A stretch of 64,000 bases of DNA from Bacillus subtilis. GTDB taxonomy: Bacteria > Bacillota > Bacilli > Bacillales > Bacillaceae_C. Location of the stretch: positions 34,860 through 98,859 of the forward strand of contig NZ_VTQV01000007.1 in assembly GCF_008764245.1 (NCBI RefSeq). The letters are read 5' to 3'. The translations under genes were made by a program, and so were the position numbers. The notes beneath the pieces were generated by a model. It had not been told where the DNA came from. It saw only the letters and a program-made list of their open reading frames with translations, and did no database searches. Below are positions 26,091 to 35,742 of the stretch, piece by piece (within the stretch, counting starts at the first letter, position 1; each line of letters begins with the position of its first letter).

Positions 26091-26966
26091 TCTATGCAGA
26101 TTCTTCAGTAATTTCCCTTGGTCTGGCCGCTCCCGCTCCAACGTAGCCGTGATTTCTCCATCCTTATTCCACTTCAAGGCACGATAGTAAGCGTCATGGT
26201 AAAAACTGAACCAGGCACCTGATTGAAGCGCTTCAGGGATCCATTTTTGTTTTTCACGGATCGAATCCATTGGATAATCATCATAAGCCAGGACCCATAA
26301 GGGATTTTGATGCGCATGGGTTGGCATAATATCGGCCATATGGAGCAGCTTTTCCCCCTCACTTTCGATCATAATAATAGAATGTCCAGCGCTATGACCT
26401 CCTGTATGAATCATGCGAATGTTATCCTCAATGGTAATTTCGTTTTGAAAGGTGATCACTTGTTCAGCGATTGCCTCCCAATTTTCCGGCCAGTATGTAT
26501 TGCGCGAACGAATATTTGGATGGCGCATTTCATCCCATTCCACTTGCGAAGTATAGATTTTGGCGTTAGGAAATGTTGAAACACACCCGCCATTGGACGG
26601 TTTCGTTAATCCACAAGCATGATCAAAATGAAGATGGGTCATCAGCACGATGTCAATATCTGCCGCTGTGAGGCCGAGTTTTTCTAAATCCGCTTCAATC
26701 TGAGACTCTTCTGACACCCCATAATTTCGTTTCTGCTTATCCGTTAACTTCCCATTGCCAATGCCTGCTTCAATTAAGATGTTTTTCCCATTTACTTGCA
26801 AAAACATCGGGTCACAGCGTAACTCAATTTGATTTTTCTCGTTTACAGGATATTTCCGGGTCCATAGAGGTTTTGGCACAACCCCAAACATCGCGCCCCC
26901 ATCCATATAGGTGTCTCCCCCATTCAGCCACCGCAACGTAATCTTCCCGATCTGCAATTTCTCCAT
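26082..26966 (-). CDS. ytnP: MBL-fold hydrolase YtnP, quorum-quenching lactonase family
   Basis: A 294-residue metallo-beta-lactamase-fold protein with the zinc motif [12 protein letters not shown], further ligands in [10 protein letters not shown] and in the [11 protein letters not shown] block. Close to B. subtilis YtnP, reported as a lactonase that interferes with signalling of other bacteria. The protein starts [22 protein letters not shown] 26966 has AAAGGGGGAATC before it, whereas a longer frame from 27065 has no binding site. The neighbouring order ytnP-trmB-ytzH-ytmP is as in B. subtilis. Confidence 0.88.
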   Translation of the reverse strand: MEKLQIGKITLRWLNGGDTYMDGGAMFGVVPKPLWTRKYPVNEKNQIELRCDPMFLQVNGKNILIEAGIGNGKLTDKQKRNYGVSEESQIEADLEKLGLTAADIDIVLMTHLHFDHACGLTKPSNGGCVSTFPNAKIYTSQVEWDEMRHPNIRSRNTYWPENWEAIAEQVITFQNEITIEDNIRMIHTGGHSAGHSIIMIESEGEKLLHMADIMPTHAHQNPLWVLAYDDYPMDSIREKQKWIPEALQSGAWFSFYHDAYYRALKWNKDGEITATLERERPDQGKLLKNLHRKK

Positions 26967-27068
26967 TTGCGATTCCCCCTTTGATGTAAGCTCGCTCCTA
27001 TTTTTATTATGATTGTAACAAAGAAAAAAACACATGAACATTTTTATGGTTTCATGTGTTTGCACGGT

Positions 27069-27710
27069 TTATTTCGTATACTGCACTTCACAGCGATAAA
27101 TCGGATGGCCTTTTGCGGTAAATTTCTCTTCATATTCGGTCATGATATTGCCTTCATAATCACTATTATGTAAATCTAACCATACTCCATTTAACTTCAT
27201 GCCATAATGGGAGAAGCTCACAAGCGAGTATTCAAACAACCCGCGGTTATCGGTTTTAAAATGAATTTCCCCTTCATCTACAAGGATATCTTCATAAATT
27301 TTTAAAAAGGACTCATGGGTTAAGCGCCTTTTTTCATGGCGGTTTTTCGGCCATGGATCAGAAAAATTAAGATAAACCCGGTCAACATCTCCTTGGGCAA
27401 AAAAGTCTCTTAAATCAGCACCATCTGTATGTAATAATTTTACATTCGGTACATCTGTTTCCAATACTTTATCTAGCGCCGTGACAATCACACTTTGTTG
27501 TAGTTCAATTCCTATATAATTAATCTTTGGATGAACGCGCGCCATTTCCGCAATAAATTGTCCTTTCCCTGTTCCCACTTCGATGTGGAGTGGATGGTCA
27601 TTTCCGAAAAGTTCTCCCCATTTTCCCGCATAGTCTTGCGGATTTGGGATGACATATTGAGGGTATTGCGCTATTTTCTCCTTTGCCCATGGTTTATGTC
27701 TTACACGCAT
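27069..27710 (-). CDS. trmB: tRNA (guanine-N7-)-methyltransferase
   Basis: TrmB makes m7G46 in the variable loop of tRNAs using SAM. The 213-residue protein starts [13 protein letters not shown] and shows the SAM motif [26 protein letters not shown], and the substrate block [19 protein letters not shown] typical of the family. It lies upstream of ytnP on the same strand with about 100 bp between. Confidence 0.97.
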   Translation of the reverse strand: MRVRHKPWAKEKIAQYPQYVIPNPQDYAGKWGELFGNDHPLHIEVGTGKGQFIAEMARVHPKINYIGIELQQSVIVTALDKVLETDVPNVKLLHTDGADLRDFFAQGDVDRVYLNFSDPWPKNRHEKRRLTHESFLKIYEDILVDEGEIHFKTDNRGLFEYSLVSFSHYGMKLNGVWLDLHNSDYEGNIMTEYEEKFTAKGHPIYRCEVQYTK

Positions 27711-27848
27711 GTTTCAAAACACCTCTGATTCATTATTCCTTTTGTCTGAAAAAATGCTACATCCCTTGCTTTCCAAAATCAAGTAAGCATAAAGGCTTTT
27801 CATCTACGCAAACTACAAGCAACTCATTGGAAAGGAAGAGAAAAAAGC

Positions 27849-28127
27849 ATGTCGTTAAATCACCAAGATCAAGTCAATCTATTACAAGATATTATCAATA
27901 ATCATTTAGAGGACTGTTGTGGCTCCGTCGCAGAATATGAGCAAGTAGAACGTTTGATCAAATCTTTACTTGCGAATCGTTCGGTGCCACAAGAGATGGA
28001 ACCTCTTTTACACGATATATACAGCTATTCGCAAACAGGAAAAAATTCGAGTGATTTTGATCAACATATAAAGGCCCACCGGGACCAGCTTTCCCAGTGG
28101 GTACATGTTATCAATACTTTATCATAA
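27849..28127 (+). CDS. ytzH: YtzH-like protein
   Basis: A 92-residue soluble protein, MSLNHQDQVNLLQDIINNHLEDCCGSVAEYEQVERLIKSL (read in pieces), corresponding to B. subtilis YtzH, which also lies between trmB and ytmP. No function is known. GGAAAGGAAG precedes the start region. Its stop overlaps the convergent ytmP stop by 6 bp. Confidence 0.8.
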   Translation: MSLNHQDQVNLLQDIINNHLEDCCGSVAEYEQVERLIKSLLANRSVPQEMEPLLHDIYSYSQTGKNSSDFDQHIKAHRDQLSQWVHVINTLS

Positions 28128-28937
28128 AGGCTTTGTCAAAGGATAAGAACAAGCATAATCATTTCTCATATAATTGTCTAAGTCCTTTATCCAATAATTC
28201 ACTTCAAACAAATGTCCTCTTGTTTGATGCCATTGAATGGATAATAAAGTATGAGCAATCGTATACCATTTCATCCGCCATTCAAGATTCGCAGTAAGTG
28301 GACTTCCATAATGACTTAACCAGTGAGACCATTTGTTTTTCGGAACATACCAATGTAGAAGCACCCCTAAATCAAAAGCGGGATCGGCGATCGTGGCGCC
28401 ATCCCAATCAATTAGAAAGGTTTCCCCCTTGTCGGAAAGCAACCAATTATTATGGTTGACATCCCCATGGCAAACGGCCCAATCATTACTCTGTACAGTT
28501 GTCCATTCTTTTTCAAGAAAATGAAGAGCCTCTCTGATCGTGGAAATGGAAAATAACCCTTGATCCAATGTCAACTTAATATCATGAAGCATCGAATCGG
28601 GACCGTAAGGTTTTTTCTCCATCCGCGCCATCATACTTAAAAGCGGCTTTGATTCGTGGATTTTTCTTAAAAGTTTTGGCGCCTCTTCTCCCGCCATTTC
28701 TTCTGCAGAAAATTCCCTGCCGGCTAAACATTGCTGGGCCGATACGACATCACCGTTTTCCATCCTTCTTGTCCAAATCAACTTTGGGACGATCCCCTCC
28801 GCTGATAAAACAGCTAAAAATGGGGACGAATTTCGTTTGAGAAACAGTTTCTGATTATCTTTGATTGCAAAAAAAGCTTCACCGGTTGCTCCACCGGCAG
28901 GTATAATTTCCCAATCCTGCCCCAATAAATGTTCCAC
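28122..28937 (-). CDS. ytmP: YtmP, aminoglycoside phosphotransferase-like kinase
   Basis: A 271-residue protein of the APH/choline kinase fold. The nucleotide-binding start GGATGEAFFAIKDNQKLFLKR, the catalytic loop VCHGDVNHNNWLL and the metal-binding FLIDWDGATIADPAFDLG are clear. The B. subtilis homologue ytmP has no defined substrate; small alcohols, amino sugars or thiamine-like compounds are possible. It converges with ytzH. Confidence 0.85.
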   Translation of the reverse strand: MEHLLGQDWEIIPAGGATGEAFFAIKDNQKLFLKRNSSPFLAVLSAEGIVPKLIWTRRMENGDVVSAQQCLAGREFSAEEMAGEEAPKLLRKIHESKPLLSMMARMEKKPYGPDSMLHDIKLTLDQGLFSISTIREALHFLEKEWTTVQSNDWAVCHGDVNHNNWLLSDKGETFLIDWDGATIADPAFDLGVLLHWYVPKNKWSHWLSHYGSPLTANLEWRMKWYTIAHTLLSIQWHQTRGHLFEVNYWIKDLDNYMRNDYACSYPLTKPL

Positions 28938-29092
28938 CTAATTTCACCTTCAATTATATCAACAAATAGTAGTATCATTAGAAGAAAAAAAGATCGCTAT
29001 TGACTGAAATAGAATAGCCATCTGTATTTTATAATTTTATCGTTAATCGTCATTTTTCGTCAAGTGGCAATTGCTGAAAGTTTGATTTTCTT

Positions 29093-29118
29093 AAGAAAAG
29101 CGTAAGCGCCCACCAAAA
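29093..29118. repeat. Isolated copy of the 19-bp GCGCTTACGC core repeat
   Basis: AAGAAAAGCGTAAGCGCCC here is the reverse complement of the core GGGCGCTTACGCTTTTCTT found twice at 6567-6585 and 6721-6739. It sits in the 236-bp gap between ytmP and ytlQ, where no gene is seen. Confidence 0.6.
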
Positions 29119-29173
29119 GGACGAAATTTGTACTCTAACTCTTAAGAAAAGTGACTTATGATTTTAAAAAATC

Positions 29174-30130
29174 CTATGATTCCGATTCCCAATTAGGCCT
29201 GTGGAAAGCAGTTGTTTGTCCATAATCTAATAAGGCTTTCGCCGCCCGGATTTGCATCATTTTAATTGGAGAGGGCGTTTTTCTTGCTTTTTCGAACCAT
29301 TCTCCATATGTTCGTTGGTCTAAAATCGTTAAGTCAACTGCAGCATCGGGATAATCGATAAAGCCATTCCGGGAGACAATCGCTTTCCGTATCGGTAACT
29401 CCACTTCATACAACTGAAAAAGCTGCTTGACGATTTTTTTCATTCGATTCACGGACATCACAGGGTTTAAGACCTTCTTTTCTTTTTCCTTTACTTTCAT
29501 TGTCCAAAAATGTTGATTCTCACCGATATAAGTAGCCTGATCCGCTTCCTCCATAAAGGATAAACACCATATTTCTGTAGGAGTGAGCAATAAAATTTCC
29601 ACTTCGACTGGCGCTTTTTTTAATAAAAAAATCGGTTCATAAAACAGAAAATAATTATCCGGAAAGCGTTGAAGAAAATGTTTTAATCGCTCGTCTATAT
29701 AAAAACGCCGATCGACAAAAGATTTTTCCATCACGGTAGAACTCGCCCATTTTAACTGAAAAAGCAATAAATGATCAAGAAAACGTTGCTTTAATTCCGT
29801 TTCTGTTTGCGCATGAAGAGGCGTTACAAAGTCAAAATTTTCCTCTTGATCTTGTTGAGTCCTATTTTCATCAAAAGATTCAATAGGGATTTCAATGGCA
29901 TTTGCCTTTCTTTTAAACAGCTTTTTTAACTTTGGAAATCTTTTTTCCTTTTCAGGGACAATGTCTGTTTCTACCGGTATATGATTGGGGAAAGAAGTCT
30001 CTCCAGTTTCCCATGCTTGTTTGATTTTTACCCATTGTTGTTTTTTTAGACGAATGAATTGCGAGGGATAACGAGATAAGTCCGTTTCATAACGTGAAAC
30101 ATAGTCTTGCAGTTTTAGTAATTGCGCCAT
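29174..30130 (-). CDS. ytlQ: YtlQ-like conserved protein, NERD-type domain
   Basis: A 318-residue protein, Lys/Gln rich, with a charged linker (about 60-100) and a C-terminal domain containing FLFYEPIFLLKKAPVEVEIL, LLTPTEIWCLSF and RKAIVSRNGFIDYPDAAVDL. It corresponds in position to B. subtilis ytlQ, next to ytlP. The hydrophobic strands with a conserved E/Q pattern suggest a nuclease-related (NERD) fold, but this is an inference. No membrane segment is seen. Confidence 0.65.
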   Translation of the reverse strand: MAQLLKLQDYVSRYETDLSRYPSQFIRLKKQQWVKIKQAWETGETSFPNHIPVETDIVPEKEKRFPKLKKLFKRKANAIEIPIESFDENRTQQDQEENFDFVTPLHAQTETELKQRFLDHLLLFQLKWASSTVMEKSFVDRRFYIDERLKHFLQRFPDNYFLFYEPIFLLKKAPVEVEILLLTPTEIWCLSFMEEADQATYIGENQHFWTMKVKEKEKKVLNPVMSVNRMKKIVKQLFQLYEVELPIRKAIVSRNGFIDYPDAAVDLTILDQRTYGEWFEKARKTPSPIKMMQIRAAKALLDYGQTTAFHRPNWESES

Positions 30131-30172
30131 TTATATGTAACCTTCCTTACTTTGTACATCTATTATAACCTA

Positions 30173-30724
30173 TTATGAATGAGAGAGGGAGAATGTCTTT
30201 ACTTTTTCATATTTCGGCGTTTTATCAGGGTGCGTTTGATATAAAACCACTTCATCCGCTAAAAATGAGAGGGATGGATAATATGAAATCAGTTGTTCCT
30301 TCTTCAATCCTTGCTCGCCAGTCCACTTCCGCGCCAAGGTGATATGGGGATGAAAAGGACGTTCTTCTAAGGAAAAACCGGCGTTTTGGCAGGATGTGTG
30401 AACCATTTTTTGCAAGCCTACCAACGCATTGGATTCACTTAATCCTGCCCAAAAAATCCGCTGACCAAATGTATCAAGATGGGTAATTTCTAGGTGAAAG
30501 GCTTTGAATTCGAAAAGATTCCTCTCGATATTTTCTATTGCACTTTCTAGTTTGCCTTTTTCCGCTGCCCCGAGAAAAGCTAAGGTAATATGATAATCAG
30601 CTGGGTGCACCCACTTTTTAAAAGGAAAGGTGTTCTGGAGATTTTTACTTAGTACCGCTAACTCTTCTTTAATCGGATCAGGTAATGCCAATGCAAAAAA
30701 ATAATGTTCTGCCATATCGGTCAT
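30173..30724 (-). CDS. thpR: RNA 2',3'-cyclic phosphodiesterase (2H family)
   Basis: A 183-residue member of the LigT/2'-5' RNA ligase family (B. subtilis YtlP). The two catalytic HxT motifs are present: ADYHITLAFLG and FHPHITLARKW. Such enzymes open 2',3'-cyclic phosphates at RNA ends. The gene is 42 bp before ytlQ on the same strand and probably cotranscribed with it; GGAGGATGACC precedes the start. Confidence 0.88.
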   Translation of the reverse strand: MTDMAEHYFFALALPDPIKEELAVLSKNLQNTFPFKKWVHPADYHITLAFLGAAEKGKLESAIENIERNLFEFKAFHLEITHLDTFGQRIFWAGLSESNALVGLQKMVHTSCQNAGFSLEERPFHPHITLARKWTGEQGLKKEQLISYYPSLSFLADEVVLYQTHPDKTPKYEKVKTFSLSHS

Positions 30725-30737
30725 CCTCCTTAGAAAA

Positions 30738-30774
30738 ACCCGATGTTTAAGGTCCTCTTCTTAAACATCGGATT
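30738..30774 (-). terminator. Terminator between dat and thpR
   Basis: CCGATGTTTAAG and CCTTAAACATCGG form a 12-bp stem followed by GTTTTTC on the minus strand, directly after dat. Confidence 0.8.
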
Positions 30775-30778
30775 TCTT

Positions 30779-31636
30779 TTACATTTTTTGAGTTTTTACA
30801 GCTTCGATTTTTTCTTGAAATAAAGTCTGCAGTTTTTTTGTAAGAGGTCCTGGTTTCCCATCACCGATTGATTGTCCGTCAAGCTGGACAACCGGCATCA
30901 CTTCAGAGGTTGTGCTGGAAATAAAGATTTCATCTGCCGTTCTTAAGTCTTCTAATTGAAACGCCTCTTCTGTAACAGGAATTTGATTAGCCTGACAAAG
31001 TTGCAAAATGACTTGTCGCGTAATCCCATTTAAAATGAGGTTGGTTGCTGGATGGGTCATGACTTTGCCATCCTTTACTACATAGGCATTGGAAGAGGAA
31101 CCTTCTGTTACCGTGCCATCCCGATGAAGAATCGCTTCATAGCAGCCTTGCTCCATTGCTTCCTGTTTCGCTAAAACATTCGGTAAAAGATTCAAGCTTT
31201 TGATATCACAACGCAACCAACGAATATCATCTGCAACCATGGCTTTTACCCCATTTTCAAGCTTTTCTTTTGGTCTTTCAACTTCCTTCGTATAGGCGGT
31301 TAAAACAGGCTTTATGTCATTTCCTGGGAAGATATGATTTCTAGATGTTGCCCCTCTTGTCACTTGCATGTAAATCGACCCATCATGAAGATGATTTTCC
31401 TTGATCAATAAATCGATGAAATCAAGCATTTGCTGCTTATCGTAGGGCATTTTCATTTTAATTTTTTCCGCGCTTTGCAAAAAACGATCCAAATGCTCTT
31501 CCGCCGTAAAAGCAGCCCCATCATACACTCGGATGACCTCATATACGCCATCACCGAATTGATAGCCACGATCCTCTATATCGATAACGGCCTCTGTACG
31601 CTCGATTAATTGATCATTTACCAATACTTTTCCCAT
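30779..31636 (-). CDS. dat: D-amino acid aminotransferase
   Basis: A class IV PLP aminotransferase of 285 residues, interconverting D-alanine and D-glutamate for the cell wall. Seen are DRGYQFGDGVYEVIRVYDG, the PLP-lysine region in RCDIKSLNLLPNVLAKQ, the Glu in GTVTEGSSSNAYVV, and the SSTTSEVMPV loop that contacts cofactor phosphate. ATG 31636 has AGGGG ten bases before; an earlier ATG at 31645 abuts the binding site. It follows pepV with a 36-bp gap, and the two likely form an operon. Confidence 0.93.
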   Translation of the reverse strand: MGKVLVNDQLIERTEAVIDIEDRGYQFGDGVYEVIRVYDGAAFTAEEHLDRFLQSAEKIKMKMPYDKQQMLDFIDLLIKENHLHDGSIYMQVTRGATSRNHIFPGNDIKPVLTAYTKEVERPKEKLENGVKAMVADDIRWLRCDIKSLNLLPNVLAKQEAMEQGCYEAILHRDGTVTEGSSSNAYVVKDGKVMTHPATNLILNGITRQVILQLCQANQIPVTEEAFQLEDLRTADEIFISSTTSEVMPVVQLDGQSIGDGKPGPLTKKLQTLFQEKIEAVKTQKM

Positions 31637-31672
31637 TATGAACATCCCCTATTTATAGAAATTTAAATGTGC

Positions 31673-33094
31673 TCATTTTTCTCTTGCTAGCTCGTAAATG
31701 GCTTGGGCATAGATCGCTGTTGCTTGCCACAAATCCTCTAGTTCCATATATTCATCCTTTTGATGAGCGACGTCGGGACGCCCAGGAAATAAAGCGCCAA
31801 AGGCTACACCGGAATCAAGGGATCTTGCGTAGGTTCCGCCCCCAATCGCCAATAGTTCTGCGTGCTGACCGGTTTGTTCTTCATAGACAGCCTGCAATGT
31901 CTGGATAAGAGGAGAATCCTTTGGCACATGATGAGGTTCAGAATTGGAATACTGCCCAAGCCGAAAACCAGATTCTTTACACACCTTTTCGATCGTTTCC
32001 TTCCCCTCTTCTTGGTTGAAGGTCACGGGATAGCGCATCGTAATCCCGAACTGGCCACCTTCATGTTCATTATAAGACATTTTCCCGACATTAATCGTTA
32101 ATTCCCCTGATATATCATCTTGGTAAGCTACTCCAAGTGCACGCCCCCGTGAATCTCCAAAAAAGAAATTCACAGCCGCTTTCATATATTCAGCCCCTCT
32201 TGTGTCCAGTTCAAGTGTCGATAAAAAGTTGGCTAATAATAAACCAGCGTTTTTACCTTTATCTGGTTCTGAACCATGGGCACTGATGCCATGAAGTTCC
32301 ATAATCGAATAGCCGCTTTCAACATAATATTTTCCCTGTAGATCCTGTGTATCCAGAAAATCTTCGAACATTTGAATAAACTCTGTATGGCCATCTTTGA
32401 TGTCAAGAACGGCTTTGGCGTGATCAGGAACCATATTATAGCGCAACCCAGACACGAAGGATAATAAGGTAATCGGCGCATGGGAATCTCCCGTCTCTTT
32501 TACATCTTGGACAAGGTCAAAGTCAGCAATTCCCTTTTCCGCGATAATAATCGGGAAATCAGCGTCAGGTGCAAACCCCATTTCTGGCATTTCTTCTACC
32601 GCGAAATAGTGATCCACACAACGCCAATCACTTTCTTCATCTGTTCCAATAATCAGTCGTACTCTTTTCTCAAGCGACAAGCCTAATTCCTTCACAATTT
32701 TCATGCCGTAATAAGCGGCCATTGTTGGCCCTTTATCATCAATTGCGCCTCTTGCATAGATTCTTCCATCCTTCACAACTCCAGAAAAAGGATCATCCGA
32801 CCATCCATCCCCTGCTGGAACAACGTCGACATGCCCTAAAACACCAATTAAGCCCTTTCCCTCCCCTGTCTCTAAATGCCCGGCTACATCGCCTGTATTT
32901 TTCGTTGAAAATCCATCACGTTGACCAAGCTCAAGCATATAGTCCAATGCTCTTTTCACCTCTTCACCAAAGGGAGCTTCATCTGTTGCCTTTGCTTCAT
33001 CCAGCACACTCGGGATTTGCAGAAGTCCTTGTAAATCCGCAAGAATGGTGTCTTTTCTTTTTTCCACTTCTGCCTTCCAGTCTATTTTCGCCAT
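31673..33094 (-). CDS. pepV: Dipeptidase PepV
   Basis: A 473-residue M20 family Xaa-His dipeptidase. Metal-site motifs are LIGVLGHVDVVPAGDGW, ARGAIDDKGPT, IIGTDEESDW and IAEKGIADFD, with DVAHQKDEYMEL near the C-terminus. It removes dipeptides in the cytoplasm. AAGGAGTCATG precedes the ATG. A copy of a dispersed repeat lies directly upstream. Confidence 0.94.
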   Translation of the reverse strand: MAKIDWKAEVEKRKDTILADLQGLLQIPSVLDEAKATDEAPFGEEVKRALDYMLELGQRDGFSTKNTGDVAGHLETGEGKGLIGVLGHVDVVPAGDGWSDDPFSGVVKDGRIYARGAIDDKGPTMAAYYGMKIVKELGLSLEKRVRLIIGTDEESDWRCVDHYFAVEEMPEMGFAPDADFPIIIAEKGIADFDLVQDVKETGDSHAPITLLSFVSGLRYNMVPDHAKAVLDIKDGHTEFIQMFEDFLDTQDLQGKYYVESGYSIMELHGISAHGSEPDKGKNAGLLLANFLSTLELDTRGAEYMKAAVNFFFGDSRGRALGVAYQDDISGELTINVGKMSYNEHEGGQFGITMRYPVTFNQEEGKETIEKVCKESGFRLGQYSNSEPHHVPKDSPLIQTLQAVYEEQTGQHAELLAIGGGTYARSLDSGVAFGALFPGRPDVAHQKDEYMELEDLWQATAIYAQAIYELAREK

Positions 33095-33141
33095 TCAATC
33101 ATGACTCCTTTTTCAAAAATTCTCTTTCCCTATTAATACGT

Positions 33142-33285
33142 GTTCAAAAAGGAGGATAAAAAGGACCAAGAAGTTCGAGGCGGCGCAGTTTCGAGCAGCG
33201 GAATGTATGCTTTTAAATACATGAGCAGCGTAGAAACAAGCCAACGAAGAAATTCGCAGTGTCATTTTTACCGGACTTTTTGAAC
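33142..33285. repeat. MITE-like dispersed repeat, copy A
   Basis: A 144-bp element bounded by GTTCAAAAAG and CTTTTTGAAC, perfect 10-bp terminal inverted repeats. Inner blocks include GGACCAAGAAGTTCGAGGCG, an ATGTAT/ATACAT mini-hairpin, and GTCATTTTTACCGGAC. It fills most of the 220-bp gap between pepV and ythQ. Copies B (38677-38881, inverted) and C (55858-56002) match it almost throughout. Confidence 0.85.
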
Positions 33286-33314
33286 ATCCTCTATTATATA
33301 CCTTTTTTTCTATT

Positions 33315-34499
33315 TCATAAATTTGGAATTTGCGTAAGCAGAAAAAGTCGCACAATCACGAGCAAACCGACAATGACGATAAATGGGATCAGCAATGCCG
33401 TTGTGACAATTTTCTTCGCTTGGAAATAGCCCCATTCCTTAGGATATTTTCTTGCAAAGGGATGTTCTTCGACTATTCTTCGCCACGTGTTTCCCACCCA
33501 TGTGCTTAAAAATAGCGCGCCTGATATCATCACAGCGATTTTCAACCATACTGGTGGTAAGAGAATAATCGCAGCGGAAGTGACACTAATGATTTGCAAG
33601 TATTGGAAAATATATTGCGAGTTTCGGGTAACGGCTTTGATAAATAATTCTAAATAACCGGTTTTCTCATTGCGATTTTTAAACAAGCGATTTGATTGTG
33701 CGTATAAACGCGGCTTCGTTCGATTAGTCGAAATTCTTGGTTGCTTTTCGATATCCAATGAAAGTTGAAAGATCATTTCCGTATATTTATTTTTCTCCAG
33801 TTCATCAATCGCTAAGTCTTGTTCGAAGTTGTATACGGACGTAAAACGACGACGGACGAACAAAATCGATAGAGCGGTATTGATGACGATCAGTAGTAGA
33901 AGCCATCCAGCTTCCTCTTGTATAAACAGCCGAAATCCAAGTTCCCAAATGATCAAGGCCCCTATGACAAGTGGAATTCCCCTTAACAAACTTCTCCACC
34001 CACGCACCTGCACATTCCATTTCCCTTTTATTGACATAATCAACCATTTTAAAGATACCCAAAGTCCTGCAAAAAGCAGAAAATTCCCTGTATGTAAATG
34101 AAAATGCTGATACCAGAATGGGGCAATCGCGATCCCTAGACCCGAAACAGATAAACATTGAAAACAATAAGAATAGAGAATCCCCCACTGTTTTAACTGC
34201 AGAAACAATTTTTTGTTTTTCCTGAGGAAGATGCGATCTGCTTCCCTTACATAAGTGTGAAAATGATCTCCCCATAATAGGAAAAAGAATAATGCGAGTA
34301 GTTGGATAGGCATGCCTTCCATCCAATTAGGTATTTCCAGCCACCAGGAACGATAGATAAAAAAGGAAATCACGGTTGCAGGCAGGACGAAATAAACAAA
34401 CACGGTCCAATCCACAATTGATTTGATCGTACGAAACCGATGCTCCCATTCTTGCTTCAATCTCAGCCAAAATAGCTTGCTACTCTTCATCTTCTTCAT
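33315..34499 (-). CDS. ythQ: ABC transporter permease, EcsB/YthQ type
   Basis: A 394-residue membrane protein with about eight to ten predicted helices and an N-terminal block FWLRLKQEWEHRFRTIKSIVDW found in EcsB-like permeases. Basic loops (WNTWRRIVEEHPFARKYPKEW) face the cytoplasm. It overlaps the end of the ATPase gene ythP by 20 bp and forms the membrane part of an exporter of unknown substrate; B. subtilis has the same pair. Confidence 0.85.
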   Translation of the reverse strand: MKKMKSSKLFWLRLKQEWEHRFRTIKSIVDWTVFVYFVLPATVISFFIYRSWWLEIPNWMEGMPIQLLALFFFLLWGDHFHTYVREADRIFLRKNKKLFLQLKQWGILYSYCFQCLSVSGLGIAIAPFWYQHFHLHTGNFLLFAGLWVSLKWLIMSIKGKWNVQVRGWRSLLRGIPLVIGALIIWELGFRLFIQEEAGWLLLLIVINTALSILFVRRRFTSVYNFEQDLAIDELEKNKYTEMIFQLSLDIEKQPRISTNRTKPRLYAQSNRLFKNRNEKTGYLELFIKAVTRNSQYIFQYLQIISVTSAAIILLPPVWLKIAVMISGALFLSTWVGNTWRRIVEEHPFARKYPKEWGYFQAKKIVTTALLIPFIVIVGLLVIVRLFLLTQIPNL

Positions 34500-35187
34500 C
34501 CTCTAAATCTAAACATGAATAGAGACTACCATCTGGCGCGCCACATTGCTCTAGCACTTCATCTAAGCGACCTCTCGCTTTCATTCTTCCTTTTTCAATA
34601 ATGATAAAAGAATCACACATTCTCTGAGCTGTATCCAAAATATGGGTGCACATTAAAATGCCTTTTCCTTTGCTCCGTTCTTCTTCTAAGAGATCTAAAA
34701 GGAGTTTCGTGGAACTAGGATCCAGTCCCATAAACGGCTCATCGATGATCAGCAAATCTGGTTTTGTAAATAGAGCAAGCGCAAGCATCCCTTTCTGTTG
34801 CATGCCCTTAGAAAAGTTTCCTGGAAATTCATGAAGATGGGCAGATAAGCGAAATTGTCGCAAGATGTCTTTTGCATAGCGGAGGGCCTCTTCTTCTAGC
34901 TCTTCCACAGCGGCCACAAACTCAAAATGCTCCCAAAGCGTGAGTTCTTGATAATATAAGGGACGCTCTGGAATATAGGACAGCTTACTGCCTTCCGCTC
35001 TTAAAATCTCTCCTTCTATAAAGGGTAATTCATCCAAAATCGCTTTAATCGTTGTACTTTTTCCAGCACCATTGGCTCCGATCATGCCGATTAATTCGCC
35101 TTGTCCAATGGAAAAATCGATATTGGCAATTGTTCCCTTATTCATTTGATAACCTGCTTGTTGGATGTTCACCTCTAACAAAGCCAC
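34480..35187 (-). CDS. ythP: ABC transporter ATP-binding protein YthP
   Basis: The 235-residue nucleotide-binding subunit shows Walker A GANGAGKSTT, signature NFSKGMQQKG, Walker B LLIIDEPFMGLDP and the switch His in MCTHILDT. The signature is the FSKGM form of EcsA-like exporters. GTG 35187 is preceded by GGGAGTGA and gives the family N-terminus LLEVNIQQAGY; an ATG at 35211 is upstream of that binding site. It precedes and overlaps ythQ. Confidence 0.88.
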   Translation of the reverse strand: MALLEVNIQQAGYQMNKGTIANIDFSIGQGELIGMIGANGAGKSTTIKAILDELPFIEGEILRAEGSKLSYIPERPLYYQELTLWEHFEFVAAVEELEEEALRYAKDILRQFRLSAHLHEFPGNFSKGMQQKGMLALALFTKPDLLIIDEPFMGLDPSSTKLLLDLLEEERSKGKGILMCTHILDTAQRMCDSFIIIEKGRMKARGRLDEVLEQCGAPDGSLYSCLDLEDEEDEE

Positions 35188-35428
35188 GTGCTCACTCCCT
35201 ATTAATATCATAATGCTTCTCTACATATACGGATAAGTGTGTGAAAAGTTCCGCAATATTGCCAAATCGAGGGCTTATCCCTTTTCATTTTTTCATAAAT
35301 GCGTTAAAATAGAACTGTCCGAAAATAGAATATACTTAGAAGGAGTTGTCTGCGGGAAATTACCATCTCTTTAACGAGGCAAGATGTCAACGTACTGCCA
35401 TGGGATTAAAGATGAGGGAGTGGTTTTA

Positions 35429-35647
35429 TTGAAACCGTCAACGAATAGAATGCTTACCAGAGTCAAATCCATTTACTTATATATTCTAGAAAACGGAACC
35501 GTTACAACACGGGAGATTGTGGATGAATTTGGAAGCACACCTCGCACCATTCAAAGGGATTTGAATGTGTTAGAATACAATGACCTAATCAGTAGCCCTA
35601 GACGCGGAAAATGGACAACAACTAAGAAAAAGGTTAAGGTAACCTAA
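35429..35647 (+). CDS. ytzE: YtzE, small DeoR-type HTH protein
   Basis: A 72-residue protein made only of a DeoR-like winged helix: KPSTNRMLTRVKSIYLYI, then TTREIVDEFGSTPRTIQRDLNVLEYNDLI. It matches B. subtilis YtzE over its whole length. TTG 35429 after GGGAGTGG gives the exact homologue N-terminus; an ATG at 35384 would add an unrelated leader. With no ligand domain it may act as a DNA-binding cofactor; targets are unknown. The 241-bp upstream gap shows no other feature I can support. Confidence 0.88.
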   Translation: MKPSTNRMLTRVKSIYLYILENGTVTTREIVDEFGSTPRTIQRDLNVLEYNDLISSPRRGKWTTTKKKVKVT

Positions 35648-35742
35648 CTCATAACGATAAGTGTTTTGTTCAAAAAAGAGGATTGGACTTTTATATCTTC
35701 TATATGGACAAATAAAGACTGCCCATTTTAAATGGAGGGCAG

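Noticed and set aside
28097..28297. Plus-strand frame at the ytzH end
   Set aside because: It is antisense to the C-terminal part of ytmP and has no binding site of its own.
33113..33355. An 80-codon minus-strand frame, with similar frames in the other repeat copies
   Set aside because: The shared protein-like sequence is only the translation of the 144-bp dispersed repeat; frames break or change at the copy with the insertion.
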